DNA from: Cyclaneusma minus
Lineage: Eukaryota; Ascomycota; Leotiomycetes; Marthamycetales; Marthamycetaceae
Length of the DNA: 64,000 nucleotides
Assembly (NCBI GenBank): GCA_037179335.1
Contig: JAKZHN010000019.1
Location: forward strand, 186,001-250,000
Reading direction: 5' to 3'
The position numbers and the translations under genes were made by a program. The notes under the pieces were generated by a model that was not told where the DNA came from, searched no databases, and saw nothing but the letters and a program-made list of their open reading frames with translations. Below, piece by piece: positions 23,388-34,685 of this stretch (position 1 is its first letter; the number at the start of each line of letters is the position of its first letter).

Positions 23388-25272
23388 ATGTCTCAAGGAT
23401 GGGGACCCGGCTCCGGATGGGGTGTCTCGAAGTGCGTGAAGCGCGTCACTTACGAGAACTCCGACTACGTCGAGGACAACTCGATGTATGAGCGTAACAT
23501 TCAACCCCCCAACGCCAGTCACCCCTTCTCCCGCTACCATGGAGAAGTTCCCAAGGAGCGCCCCGAGTGCACCCCCCAGTCGCGTGTATGTGGCTGGGGT
23601 CAAAGCCCTGGTCCTGCTCCTACTCGACCTCTCCCTGCTCTCCCCAAGGCTGCTCTCCCCAAGGACAGCAAGTTCGTCTACCGCGCCGACCCCGCTGCTG
23701 TTGGCAATGCTGACGGCAAGGCCATTGTCGACATGGGCAAGGCCATGGCTAACTTTGGAGACAATGAATGGGGTGACAACGCCGGTGATGCTCGTGGCAG
23801 TGCTGTTGCCAGCAGCGCTGTCCTTCGCGACGACGGCGGCTTTGGTGGTGAGACTGGCGGTGGCCAAGGTGGCAACGGTGGCGGATGCTTCAACTGCGGC
23901 CAGGAAGGTCACATGAAGTCTGAGTGCCCCGAGCCCCCCAAGGGTCGCACCGGCGCCTGTTTCAACTGTGGCGAGGGTCAGTATCAATCATCTCTGCTGA
24001 CATGTACTTGAGCTAACTCACCTCTGCAGAGGGTCACAACAAGACTGATTGCACCAACCCGACCAACCCCGACTTGGTTCGTGAGTTCACTGGTACCTGC
24101 AGAATCTGCGAGCAGGCCGGTCACCGAGCTGCCGATTGTCCTGACGCTCCCGCCAAGATCTGCAGCAACTGCAAGGAAGAAGGACACGTCGCCTTCGGAT
24201 GCACCAAGCCTCGCAAGCTCGACCGTGCTGATGTCGAGACCGTCGCTGCCGAGACTGCCTGGGCTGAGCTTGTCGCCGCCGTCAAGGAACGCGACTTGGA
24301 CGACGTCATCCCAGCCATCCACAAGTACGTCAAGGCTCTTCCTGCCACCACTTTCGCGGAACTCGAGCAAGGCCTCAGACACCAAGACATCCCCTTGTAC
24401 ATCATCGCCATTGAGAAGGAGTTGGGCCCCACCTGGACCAACATGGACTTCCAGGGCAACCTGGACCGCGAGTTCACCGTCCAGTTCCGCTTCTCGAAGC
24501 TCCCTGGCCGCCCTATTGAGCGTGCTGTCTGGCCAGCCTCCGATGCCGAGAACTTTGAGCGCCTTGCCAACGCCGGCATGGCTGTTGATCGCGGCGTCGA
24601 GAAGTGCACCAACTGCGATGAGCTTGGTCACCGTGCCAAGCAGTGCCCCCAGGAGAAGATTGAGCGTACTGACAAGGTCGAGATCTCTTGCAACAACTGC
24701 AACGAGCTCGGCCACCGTCAGCGTGACTGCCCTCAACCTCGCCTGAAGGGTGCTTGCCGCAACTGCAAGCAGCAAGGTCACTCTTCCAAGGAGTGCCCTG
24801 AGCCTCGCAGTGCCGAGGGTGTCGAGTGTAAGAAGTGCAACGAGATGGGTCACTTCGCCAAGGACTGCCCTCAAGGTGGAGGCGGTGGCTTCGCTTGCCG
24901 CAACTGTGGTGAGGAAGGCCACAAGGCCCAGGACTGTGAGAAGCCTCGTGTCATCAAGTGTCGCAACTGCGACGAGGAAGGACACGTCAGCCGCGAATGC
25001 CCCAAGCCTCGCGACTACAGTCGTGTCAAGTGCTCCAACTGTGATCAGAGTGAGTCATTGTCCTCAGTCCGAAGTGGCATGCATTCACTAACCATCGAAC
25101 AGTGGGACACACCAAGGTTCGCTGCAAGGAGCCCATCAAGGAGGACCCCGAGGCTGAAGGTGGCGCTGGCGGCGATGGCGGCTTTGGCGGTGACGACGTT
25201 GCCATCACCGGCAACGAGTTCGCCGACTTCGATGGTGCCACTGGTGCCGCCGGCGATGCTGGCGACTGGTAG
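23388..25272 (+). CDS. Eleven-CCHC zinc-knuckle nucleic-acid-binding protein
   Basis: Three exons (23388-23976, 24030-25049, 25103-25272), 592 aa. Both introns split codons within zinc knuckles (second and eleventh). Splicing restores CFNCGEEGHNKTDC and CSNCDQMGHTKVRC. The protein starts MSQGWGPGSGWG, followed by about 165 residues of low-complexity, Gly/Pro-rich sequence. Knuckles 1-4 come next, then about 180 residues without knuckles (helical, TAWAELVAAVKERDLDD..). Knuckles 5-11 follow, then an acidic Gly-rich tail ending GDW. All eleven fit CX2CX4HX4C. Related small proteins (yeast Gis2, fission yeast Byr3, animal CNBP) have about seven knuckles and bind single-stranded RNA or DNA in translation control. 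This larger form with a helical insert is known in filamentous fungi; its exact role is inferred as RNA binding. Confidence 0.9.
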
Positions 25273-28043
25273 ATTTTGGACGACCGGTATGGGCGAGGCT
25301 GCAGACGTCGACGGTGAGCTGCGATCCTGATGGTGTTGAACGAAAGTATGGCAATGGTGGTCGTTCAACTTCTCGCAGGTCACCATCGTCATGTCTGCCT
25401 GTTCCTTCGGCGCATACGCACTCGCGATCTTCATGATTACTCTTTGCTCATGATTGCTTCAACTCTTCGGACATTTCGACCGCTCTTCGCGCCATATCAT
25501 CGCTAAGGCACTGCCTTTGCTTTCAACATCCTCGGACGACGAAAGATGTGTTAGGTAGAATGACGGAAGATGGGTCGGTCACAAAGATCACAAACAAAGT
25601 TACAAAAATGGAACTTCAATCTTCCAAGAATTGCGTTCCAATGGTGATAATGATGGTGACCAAAGTGTTTATAATGATGTTGACGTGATGTGTAGGGAAT
25701 GTGGGAAAGTGGAAGTGTGGAGGGGCGACGAGCGACCTTTATATCTGCTAGTGCGGTTCAGCTGCGGCCCCTTTCGTGTCGCCTCGTGCCCTAACTCCCC
25801 GAACGGGCGGCGACCCTCACTGCAGTCCGAGTGCAAAGGACTTATTTTCTTGCCGACTGCAAGGTATCTTCAATGCAGAGGGAGTATCGAGTATGGAAGA
25901 CATTGGCTGGATGGAGCTTTTCTTCTCTTTCTTCTCTCCCCCATCTTTTTCTTTTCTTCCTCTTTTTCTTGTTCTCCTTCTTCTCCCTTCCAACACCACA
26001 CTGGCGGGGCTCGTTCTCCCGCAACCCGCTGAAGACTACCCGACAATCTATAGCGGCGACCATTATACAGCGCCAAGACAGTCTCTTCTTTCCGCGAACA
26101 TCGTGCTGCCCGCTGCGTTGAGATTCTGCACATGAAATCCCAAGGAAGAGCAGTGCTGCGAGACCGGAGAGGTCCCAGAAAGGAGACGCGCCAACAGGCG
26201 AGTGTACTGGCTCCATCCGACCTTGCTACAGCGTCCGCAGCACCTGCAAGCAGCGACTTTTGCCAGGCCCTGAGACCGCCTGCGTCTTCAAATGCATACA
26301 TGAGCGACTGCGAATATTTCTCAATTGCGTCGTCTGAGAGCCGGTGAGTGTTTATGAGGCTTCCTTGGGCCTAGGTCTACACGCAGGACGGATGCAGTCA
26401 CTGACCGCGTACTCTCTCTGGCTTCTGAGAGCCTCAGAGCACATCTCCAACCCCGGAAGCCGACCGGTAGGTTCTCTCGGTCCGCTGATCTGCTGACTGC
26501 ACAAGTAGGGTGATGCTGGCTGAAGCCAAGGTACCGCTTTGCACAAGAACGCACCCCGACCCCGAAGTCCTCCTTCCTATCTCCTCTCCTTCGATGCGCG
26601 GCCGATCCTACAAGTTTTCCCGGGACACAAGAGTCCAGAAGTCCCTGTTTAGGGCACCCTCTACGACTTCTGTGGCCCGACTATGGCCAGCCTACTGGAA
26701 ACGCTTGCCCCGACTCCCTACCTCGAAGTCCTTGTTTGAGGCAGTGCGTTTATTTGGCCTGCTTGCCGTCCTGCTTGGGCAGCCTGGATTTACACGCAGA
26801 ATCAGGGATGAATGCAGGCACTGGCTGCTTACACTCGTCGGCGTGTCTGCACATTTATGGATATGAACAAAAAAGACTTCGCATAGCGCGGATTTATTTA
26901 TTCCGGCAGCTTGGGCCTGTGCTTACACGCGGAATCAAATGCAGTCACTGACTACTTGGTATGGTCGGCGTGCCCGCATTGCCGGCTGGTGGATTTCGAA
27001 AGAGAAAAGATCTTTATTTGTACGTACTTTGCGGCCTTACTGGCACTTATTCTACACATAGTCTGCTGACACCGCTTCGTGCTATCTCTGTGTGTTGAAT
27101 AAGTCCAGCTGTTCCACGATTGCGCTGCCAAACCTGCAGCCGTTACGAAGGCCAGAACGCCGTCTGGACTACTCGAGCATCGCAACGCCCAAAGATCGGC
27201 GAGGCAGCCAACTCCAAGGGACCTTGACCTGCATTGGATGTCAGTGTATGTGAAGTTATGCGAAAGAAAGTCCGAATCCCCATCCAATCATTAGGAATCC
27301 CCGTTAGGATTATGTCCAGTGTTTAGAAAACCCCCAAGCACAAGGAAAATTCTTGAGGATTAAAAGTCCTCCTAGGGATTAGGAACACCCCAATGGACAA
27401 ATGACTGAGACCGAGTACATTCTGACCGCCGCTACGCGTTGATTTCAGGGAGGGGTGCCGACTTCTCCCCTCCCGCTGTAACTCAGTCTCGAGTTCAGTT
27501 TATGGGGGATGATTTTGAATATCTTACATGGTGCGGTTATTTAGTTGTGGAGCCAAGGGGTTACGCCGGCATGCCAGTCAGGAGCTCAGAGCCTTCTCGC
27601 CTCCTTCAGGCATCGCAGCAGTTCGATCATCGATGCATATGTCACACTTCGGTCTATCGATGTCTACAGCAGAAACAGCTCTCGCATCAGAAAATGATCG
27701 ACAACGTGTCGTCTGAAAATCCGCACAATTATTTTTCCCCACCGATCGCGTTTCCCCAGGATTTGAGCAACCTCGGCTCCATTTTTCCTGGAATTCCTTG
27801 GCAGTGCACCGGCCAGGTTAGCGGTCTGAATAAGGCGAGTCGAACAGGCATGTGAAAGAGAGACAGTCAGCTTGCCGAGCTTACTTTACTGCTGAAGCTT
27901 GACATCTCCTCTTCTCCGACCTACAACCTCTCTCTGTATCTCTTCACTCATCTCTTGGAAACCCACGGTGCATCTCTAGCATTCCGAAAAATACCTACTT
28001 ACGAAAACGCACATATCTAATCCTCCCAGTCCGATCAGCAACC
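25273..28043. other. Gene-free region with pyrimidine tract and degenerate repeats
   Basis: Starts with the 3' UTR of the zinc-knuckle gene. A nearly pure C/T tract of about 75 bp lies at 25,916-25,990. Degenerate direct repeats follow (26363-26985). A weak trace of the palindromic repeat family lies at about 27,296-27,400. The last 150 bp, rich in C/T, is the likely promoter and 5' UTR of the SCP2 gene. No supported gene; frames in this interval lack domains and conserved-looking composition. Confidence 0.5.
26363..26985. repeat. Three degenerate direct repeats
   Basis: Copies at about 26,363-26,425, 26,775-26,855 and 26,908-26,985 share the order CTTGGGC(AG)CCT..TACACGC(A/G)GAATCA..ATGCAG(T/G)CACTG, then a GTCGGCGTG block in the last two. 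Spacing is irregular (about 410 and 130 bp), so this is not a clean tandem array. Probably decayed duplicated DNA of unknown origin. Confidence 0.5.
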
Positions 28044-28640
28044 ATGTCTCTCAAGAACCGTGAGTTGTACTTTTAACTTCCTACTTCTCCGGGGTTTCTG
28101 ATCGGATGATGTTTGATGAAGAATAATGACGCTAACATTTATTGTGTGCAAATAGCTGAGTTCCCCGCCTCCGAGGCCTTCGATGCTATCAACGCCGTGC
28201 TCCAGGGCTCCGAAGAAGACCGCAAGGATGCGATCAAGCAAGGTGGTGCGGTGTTTGCGTTCACATTGAAGAACAAGGCGGGCAAGACGGATAGCTGGCA
28301 TATCGATCTGAAGGAGAAGGGTGTTGTTGGGAAGGGGGTTGGTGAGAAACCTACCGGTGGGTACTATTGGATACTTACATCTCTTAAAGACGAGTTCGCG
28401 ATGGCTTTCTATTGGGTTGCTTACTGCTGGGCTGGCCACATGGGAAGGCGACGGGAGCTAATGTACGATCATGCAGTTACCATCTCCCTCTCCGACGCCG
28501 ACTTCGCAGGCCTAGTCAGCGGCAAGGCGAACGCGCAGCGACTTTTCATGGCTGGAAAGCTGAAGGCAAAGGGGGATATCATGAAGGCGACGAAGATGCA
28601 GCCTATCCTGGCTAAGGCGCAGACCAAGTCGAAGTTGTAA
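28044..28640 (+). CDS. SCP2 sterol/fatty-acid-binding protein, peroxisomal
   Basis: Three exons (28044-28059, 28156-28356, 28477-28640), 126 aa. The first exon is only 16 nt (MSLKN plus one base). Splicing yields NPEFPASEAFDAINAVL at the start and GVTI-type TVTISLSDADFAGLVSGKAN in the second half, the classic SCP2 strand and helix pattern. The end KLKAKGDIMKATKMQPIL is the usual SCP2 tail. The last three residues are SKL, a canonical type 1 peroxisomal targeting signal. The family binds sterols, fatty acids or acyl-CoA in a hydrophobic tunnel and supports peroxisomal lipid metabolism. Single-domain length matches fungal SCP2 proteins. The upstream C/T-rich stretch (about 27,900-27,955) is the probable core promoter. 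Confidence 0.95.
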
Positions 28641-29246
28641 AATTGTATCACTCTACATATAAGATAACGGAGGAGTCTCCTGATATTTGGAAATACGCAG
28701 TTTGCTCCATTGGTTTTTCACTACCTTGGATGTGGAAATTGCTGGTGGTGAGGTGCGGTTTGTAGATGTTTGCGCAGCGTGTCGAGTGCTTGCTTGCTTC
28801 ATCCGGTCATTCTTTGGTGGGGGGCCTTTGGTGGAGGCCTGCTTTGACGAGTTCGGCGGGCCAGGGGATTCTGCTTGTAAAACTTGTAAATGAGGTAACA
28901 ATGCGAGGTGTGTATTTCTTTCAGCATTGAAACTCCTGCATATGACGTGAATATTTAAACGAATGTATACTCGTCGCAGCGAAATAAAATCGCTACCTGT
29001 TGCAGCTTGGATCTGAGCTGATGTATGATGACGGCAGATACTCGATACGGATAAGCGCACACGCCACGAGCGCAGATCGTAGGGGGCACCACAGATATTT
29101 TTCAAAGGCGCTCGCAACCGCAGCAAAGGCGAAGCGCGTCGTCCTCGAAACTCCAAGTCAACAACACAACACCTGCGCCAAACCTCGTCACCACCAACTA
29201 CTTCCCGACGATCCCCAACCTTGATGACCTCCACAACACCGTCACA
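28641..29246. other. Intergenic between SCP2 gene and nucleoporin gene
   Basis: 3' UTR of the SCP2 gene and promoter of the nucleoporin gene. A minus-strand open frame (28653-29393) crosses the nucleoporin start codon and has no recognisable domain, so it is not annotated. Confidence 0.5.
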
Positions 29247-32200
29247 ATGAACTCCAAGCAGGGAAGCAGTATGGACAAGTCGCTGCAAACCCGTGCCAGC
29301 GGCCAGCTTGGGCAGAAGCCTGCCTCGTCGCGCGCAGAGCGCCAAAGTCGCATCGCAGGTCGCTACGCAGACATGACCACCGTCGAACTGCACAAGGAGT
29401 TCGGCATCGACCTAGGCCCTTGGTTCCCCAAAGAGCATACGAAGCAGACCAAAGCGATCCACGATGTCGGTGTCAAACTGGTCACCGGCTTCGCCTTCGA
29501 TCCCAATGTGTCGTCGCGTGTCCGCATGCAGAGAAAGCGTCAGCTGGCTTGGGCTATGGCACAGCAAGACCCATCATTGAAGCAGGAATTGAAGGATCTT
29601 GGCTTCGAGTTCTCTACGGAGACAGACGAGCTGGTGTACAAGGGCGAGAACTCGTCGAATATCTTCGAAGGTGTGGCGCGACCAGCCAAGCTCCTCGAGC
29701 CTCCTGCTACGCCTGGTGCTGCGACTCCCCAACCAAGCAAGAAGGCAAATCGACCACCGACGCCGCATGTCAAGAAGTTGGGCAATGGATCGTTTGGTGC
29801 TCCTGACGACTCGGACGATGATGATGACGATGAGAGCTCTCCAGCTCCAGCTACACCTACCCCGAAGACCTTTACCCCTAAGACTACCACGAATGGCGCA
29901 TCGTCGGACACGAAAGGAAAGCGAAAGGCAGATGTGCAGATAACGAAGGACATGCACGAAGCTGAGGAATCTGGTCGCGGCGCAAAGTCGGACAGCCCCG
30001 CGTCGATGACCTCCAGCATTTTCAAGTCGATTGTCGGCAACACTGCTTCGGATGAGCAAATGAGGAACCGGAAGATTATCAGTCCCTCAAAGCTCAGAAG
30101 TCCCACGAAGGAGAAGTCGAACCCGTTCGCAAATACTCCCCGAGCAGAGCCCACATCCCCTACCAAGAGCAGTTCGAACAACATCTTCGGCTCGCTTGGA
30201 TCGAAGTCGGCAACCACGACTCCTACAAATGCTTCGAGCGCCAATGTCTTTGGCGGCTTGAGCGTGCCAGGTACGGCTCCTGCTGCGATGTTCAAGCCGG
30301 GAGGATCTGGCTCGTCGTTTAACTTCAGCCCGAAGTCTCCCGTCACCTCATTCACTGCTGGACCTGAACAAGTACTGCATCCCAAGTTTGGAACTCCCTC
30401 CAAAGGTGCTGAATCCTCGGGCTCTAGCTCGACCACACCTGGTGGCTCGATCTTCCAGTCTGCTACGCCATCGAAGAGTACGTCGAATATCTTTGCGCCT
30501 AAGTTGGGAGCTTCGACTGAGTCCTCAGGTTCCGATACACCTGCTGGCTCGCGGTCCAAGAGCGCGTCAAATATCTTTGCGTCGAAGTTGACAGCTTCTT
30601 CTGACTCTCCTAGTACTCCCTCGAAGTCCAGTACTACTCCTTCCTCGACGCCATTCAAAATGCCTTCCTTCGTTGGTGCCGTGTCTCCAGCTGATTTTCT
30701 AGCGGCAAATGCCGCCAAGACCAAGGAGGCCGAAAAGAAAGCAGAAGACAAGATGATGGAGGATACGAAAGATAAGGAATGGGATGAGGATGAGATGACT
30801 GAGAAGGAGTGGGAGGCCCAGTGGAAGGCCAAACGCGCTGAAGAGAGAAAGAAGATCAGAGAGGATGCGGCAGCCGCGAAGCCCACAGGCTTTACGCCCA
30901 AACCTGTTGAGAAGTCTGCTGCTGAGCCCGCGAAAGAGGCCGCCGAGTCTGCCCCGGCCACCCAGCCCGAGTCGGACGCGGCACCGAAGTCGTTGTTTGA
31001 GCGGATTTCTAAGCCAGATACCACGTCTCAGCCTGCCACCCCTATGTTTGGTGGTGCCTCTACTGCTGGACCTACCAGCAGCACGCCGTCCACTTCCATC
31101 TTTGGACAAGCTGCTGGCTCCTCTACTCCAGCCGCGGCCTCTACTCCCTCTATCTTCGGTGGAAACAACACTGGCAGCACCACCAAGTTCTTATTTGGTC
31201 AGGCGTCGAAACCCGCCGATGCTGCTCCTGCTTCTACCGCTTCCAACACCTCGAGCATTTTTGCAACGGCAAAAGCTCCTACTACTACTGCTCCTGCTGC
31301 TGGAAGTGTGCTGTTCGGCAAGTCTGGAGCTTCTACTTCCACAGATTCTGGCACGACGAGTATCTTTTCGAAGGGAGTAACTCCTACTACTGCCGCTCCA
31401 GCTGGAAGTGGATTGTTCAGCAAGTCTGGACCTTCTACTTCCACAGATTCTGGCAAGCCGAGCATCTTTGCAAAGGCATCTACTCCTGCTACTACTGCTC
31501 CTCCAGCTGGAAACGGATTGTTCGGCAGCACTTCTACTGCTCCTTCCTCCAGCGGCACTTCCTTCTCCATCAACGATGTCAATGCTAACATCAGACCCCC
31601 GATCGGCGCTGACTTCTCGTTTACCAATCCTCCGGTGAATACCTCGCAAGCAGCAACTCCTGCTACGAGTGGGCTTTTCGGAAACTCGGCAGCTGCCACC
31701 TCCACTGCCCCTCCCAGCAGTACATTGTATGAACCAAATCCGATGTCTTACTCTAGTGCCCCGTACTCGGAGGAATCAAGTGCCCCTCCATCCAGTGCCC
31801 CGGACATGGAGAGCTCAAGTGTCGCTCCATACACAGGAGGAGATTACTCTTCGTTCACCGTCACCAACGATGCCGATGCTAACTCGACACCCCCTGTGCC
31901 TAGTAATTTCAACTTTACCAATCCTTCCGCGAGTAGCACTCCGTCCACTGGCTTCTCGTTTGGTAACTCCTCGGCGCCCAGTACGAGTGCTGCTACCTCC
32001 GCTCCGACGAGTTTCAGCTTCGGATCTGGTTCAGGTGCTCAGTCCTCTGGACAATCTAACCAGATGCAGACTGATGGATCGAACGGCTCTTCCTCCCAGC
32101 CTGTCATCTTCGGATCATCATCTGGTCAGAACCAAACTTCTGGTGCACCTTCGTTCAATTTCTCTGCATCTACACCTGCGTTTGGGGGATCAAACACCGG

Positions 32201-34139
32201 TTCCTCTAATCCATTCTCATTTAGTGTAGGCCCTGGTCAGACTGGTGGAAGTGTCTCTGCTCCTTCTTCCTTCACCTTCGGATCGGGCGATGGCGCGTCC
32301 ACGGGACAGACACAGACTTCTACTGGAAGCACCTCGTTCACCTTTGGACAAGGCAACAATTCTTCCGGCAGTATCTTCGGCTCCAATGCTGGACAGAACA
32401 ACGGCGGCTTGTCATCGTCCATGTTCGCTAGCCAAGGCACATCGTCGACCCCCGGCAACAGCAAGAAGAGATCAGGTGACGGCAACATTGATGATGGAGG
32501 TCGATACAACAACAACTCCAATTGGCTTTCTACTCCCGACAAGCAGCACCCAGGCGCGAAGTGGACTACGGATACCAGGCACAATCTCGCACCACCTGGC
32601 AGCAGACCCATCGCCAAACCCAAGGGTCGACTAGGCAAACGTCCAGGAGGCGGAACACCGGGCCCGGTAAGCAACACTTTTAGTGGTGCGAACAATGGAT
32701 CGGCGTTTGGAATGAATTCAAGTGTTCAATCCAATACCGGTAATAACCCCTTCGGTCAGTCGGCCCCCGGCAACGGCTTTGGCCAGTCTGCCCCAAGTGG
32801 TGAATTCAATTTCAATTTCCAGCCTTTCGGTCAATCTGGACAAGGTGTCCAGTTTGGTGCCGGTGGTGGATTCGGTCAACCTGATCAAAGTGTTCAGTCT
32901 GGCAACGGTGGCGGATTTGGTCAAGGTGGTCAAGGTGGTCAAGGTGTTCAGTTTGGTCAACCTGCTCCAAGTGGTTCATTCAATTCCGGCAACACTGGCT
33001 TCTCCCAAACCTCCCAAACCTCCCAATCTTTCGGCAACCCCTCCAATACCTCTTCAAACGCCGGTGAGCAAGATTTCTTAGAAGAAGATTATATCGACCT
33101 CGATCTAGAAGACTACGACGCCGACCACAAATATTATTCATCAGAAGAAGAAGAGACTGACGATGGTGATTTGATGCAGATGGATACAACCACGGAGGAA
33201 ACCAATAAGAACGTATCCGCACGGCAGTCGAACGACGGCAACAGCAATGCTTCAGGACAAACATCGAACGACGGAACCCCGACGTCTCCAACTACCATGA
33301 CATCTAATGGCACCAACATGTTCGGCAAAAGACCTACTGATGACACGGAAATGGGGGGCCAGTCACCGCCAAAGAGACAACAAGCTGGGGCGAATGGCTC
33401 TACTCCTTCGTTCAACTTCTCTGGTAACGGTGAGAGCGGCCAAGCTGGGGCGACTGGACCTACTCCTTCGTTTAACTTCTCTGGTAACGGTGGGAGCGGC
33501 CAGACTTCCACCAATTCTTCGTTCAGCTTCTCTGGCAATGGTGGAAACGGCCAGGGTGGAGCGAATGGCTCTCAGCCTTCGTTCAACTTATCCCAATCCC
33601 AATCCCAATCCCCATCCCAGGCCCCATCCCAACCCCAATCCCAAGCCCCCGCTGAAGCCGACGGCGGTGAGCCCTCCGACGAGCCCAATCAACCCCAAAT
33701 CGACCGCTCCCAAATGGCCGACGGCGAAGAAGATGAAAACCGACTATTTGAGATCCGCGCCAAAGCCCTAAAATGGGAACCTGTCCTCGACCCCCATGAT
33801 AAAGCCAAGCCTTCAACTACCAAGTGGAACGCCAGAGGCACGGGCGTTCTGCGCATCCTACAACACAAGAAAACAGGCACCTGTCGATTCCTTCTTCGCG
33901 CTGATATGACCGGCAAGATCGTCTTCAACAAAGCTTTTATCGACAATACCTCCTACGAAGCTCACGCAAAGACGGTTAAAGTGGCCGCTCTTCCTGATGA
34001 CGGTACTGGCGGCAAGCTTGAGGCCTGGATTTTGCAGGTAAAGACGGAGGAGGCGGCGAAGGAACTGGCGCAACACGCGAATTGGGCACAGGAGGAGGCT
34101 GATACTGGGCGAAGCCCTGAGGCTTTCGAGCACGCCTAG
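29247..34139 (+). CDS. FG-repeat nucleoporin with C-terminal Ran-binding domain (Nup2-like)
   Basis: One uninterrupted 1,630-codon frame, unusually long and intronless. Residues 1-140 form a compact, non-repetitive domain (DMTTVELHKEFGIDLGPWF..). An acidic tract (188-197) follows. The sequence KRKADVQITKD (225-235) resembles the Nup2/Nup50 motif KRxAxxQ that contacts importin-alpha. From about 300 to 1,480 the protein is Ser/Thr/Gly/Pro-rich with many FG, FSFG, GLFG, SIFG and FNFS repeats, broken by a charged helical stretch (about 485-560). The end (about 1,490-1,620) matches a RanBP1-type domain: LFEIRAKALKWE, WNARGTGVLRIL, CRFLLRADMTGKIVFN. Such proteins sit on the nuclear basket and help release cargo with Ran-GTP. 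It is longer than yeast Nup2 (720 aa); the assignment as a Nup2 orthologue is likely rather than certain. Confidence 0.87.
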   Translation: MNSKQGSSMDKSLQTRASGQLGQKPASSRAERQSRIAGRYADMTTVELHKEFGIDLGPWFPKEHTKQTKAIHDVGVKLVTGFAFDPNVSSRVRMQRKRQLAWAMAQQDPSLKQELKDLGFEFSTETDELVYKGENSSNIFEGVARPAKLLEPPATPGAATPQPSKKANRPPTPHVKKLGNGSFGAPDDSDDDDDDESSPAPATPTPKTFTPKTTTNGASSDTKGKRKADVQITKDMHEAEESGRGAKSDSPASMTSSIFKSIVGNTASDEQMRNRKIISPSKLRSPTKEKSNPFANTPRAEPTSPTKSSSNNIFGSLGSKSATTTPTNASSANVFGGLSVPGTAPAAMFKPGGSGSSFNFSPKSPVTSFTAGPEQVLHPKFGTPSKGAESSGSSSTTPGGSIFQSATPSKSTSNIFAPKLGASTESSGSDTPAGSRSKSASNIFASKLTASSDSPSTPSKSSTTPSSTPFKMPSFVGAVSPADFLAANAAKTKEAEKKAEDKMMEDTKDKEWDEDEMTEKEWEAQWKAKRAEERKKIREDAAAAKPTGFTPKPVEKSAAEPAKEAAESAPATQPESDAAPKSLFERISKPDTTSQPATPMFGGASTAGPTSSTPSTSIFGQAAGSSTPAAASTPSIFGGNNTGSTTKFLFGQASKPADAAPASTASNTSSIFATAKAPTTTAPAAGSVLFGKSGASTSTDSGTTSIFSKGVTPTTAAPAGSGLFSKSGPSTSTDSGKPSIFAKASTPATTAPPAGNGLFGSTSTAPSSSGTSFSINDVNANIRPPIGADFSFTNPPVNTSQAATPATSGLFGNSAAATSTAPPSSTLYEPNPMSYSSAPYSEESSAPPSSAPDMESSSVAPYTGGDYSSFTVTNDADANSTPPVPSNFNFTNPSASSTPSTGFSFGNSSAPSTSAATSAPTSFSFGSGSGAQSSGQSNQMQTDGSNGSSSQPVIFGSSSGQNQTSGAPSFNFSASTPAFGGSNTGSSNPFSFSVGPGQTGGSVSAPSSFTFGSGDGASTGQTQTSTGSTSFTFGQGNNSSGSIFGSNAGQNNGGLSSSMFASQGTSSTPGNSKKRSGDGNIDDGGRYNNNSNWLSTPDKQHPGAKWTTDTRHNLAPPGSRPIAKPKGRLGKRPGGGTPGPVSNTFSGANNGSAFGMNSSVQSNTGNNPFGQSAPGNGFGQSAPSGEFNFNFQPFGQSGQGVQFGAGGGFGQPDQSVQSGNGGGFGQGGQGGQGVQFGQPAPSGSFNSGNTGFSQTSQTSQSFGNPSNTSSNAGEQDFLEEDYIDLDLEDYDADHKYYSSEEEETDDGDLMQMDTTTEETNKNVSARQSNDGNSNASGQTSNDGTPTSPTTMTSNGTNMFGKRPTDDTEMGGQSPPKRQQAGANGSTPSFNFSGNGESGQAGATGPTPSFNFSGNGGSGQTSTNSSFSFSGNGGNGQGGANGSQPSFNLSQSQSQSPSQAPSQPQSQAPAEADGGEPSDEPNQPQIDRSQMADGEEDENRLFEIRAKALKWEPVLDPHDKAKPSTTKWNARGTGVLRILQHKKTGTCRFLLRADMTGKIVFNKAFIDNTSYEAHAKTVKVAALPDDGTGGKLEAWILQVKTEEAAKELAQHANWAQEEADTGRSPEAFEHA

Positions 34140-34685
34140 CGCGCTCTCGCCTCTTTCTGCTGCCTCGACTTGCTTGGCATTCCGTAGCTGGTTCGTTCTT
34201 TCTTTTCGGGCTTGAACTGTAGCACTTAATGCACTTAATAGGAGGAATTGTTTCTTTGCTTTGGGTCCCAAAACCATCGTTTCGTCGTTTATGCGTGTTT
34301 TTGTAGGATTAGCGTTATATTTGGCTGGGAGGCTGCTGGCTTTGCATGGAGTGGCATGGAGGACTGATCATCGTGCATGGCGAGGGCATTTCTGCTTTGC
34401 TGTCTTTCGCTGGGATCTTTCTGCTGGGTTATCTGGGCGTATCGTCCATACGTGTACCAGACATGTGCATAGCGGGAACGGGTCTCGAAAAATCATTCGA
34501 ATGCAACGTACATCGCACCATCGTCTTGTAGGTTCCTGTGCCGCCCTCCCGTCAGGGACGCAATCTGTTGCAATTTCGTGAACTTGTGAAGGTTGTTTTT
34601 CATGGGGGCGTTAGAACTGGTCGTACCGTTGTAGCATGGATGGTGATTTAGGGACGAAAATAGTGGTTGTACGGCTTGCTATTGC
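34140..34685. other. 3' flank of the nucleoporin gene
   Basis: Presumed 3' UTR and spacer. No open frame with recognisable domains. It leads into the palindromic repeat array. Confidence 0.5.

Noticed and set aside
27439..27855. 138-codon plus-strand frame before the SCP2 gene
   Set aside because: Starts with TTG rather than ATG and shows no domain. Lies in probable promoter sequence.
28653..29393. 246-codon minus-strand frame across the nucleoporin start
   Set aside because: No recognisable domain, overlaps a well-supported gene start, and composition is unlike the other genes here.
29540..31024. 494-codon open frame antisense to the nucleoporin gene
   Set aside because: It is a shadow of the biased Ser/Thr/Pro/Gly coding of the FG repeats. 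It lacks domains and its start is arbitrary.
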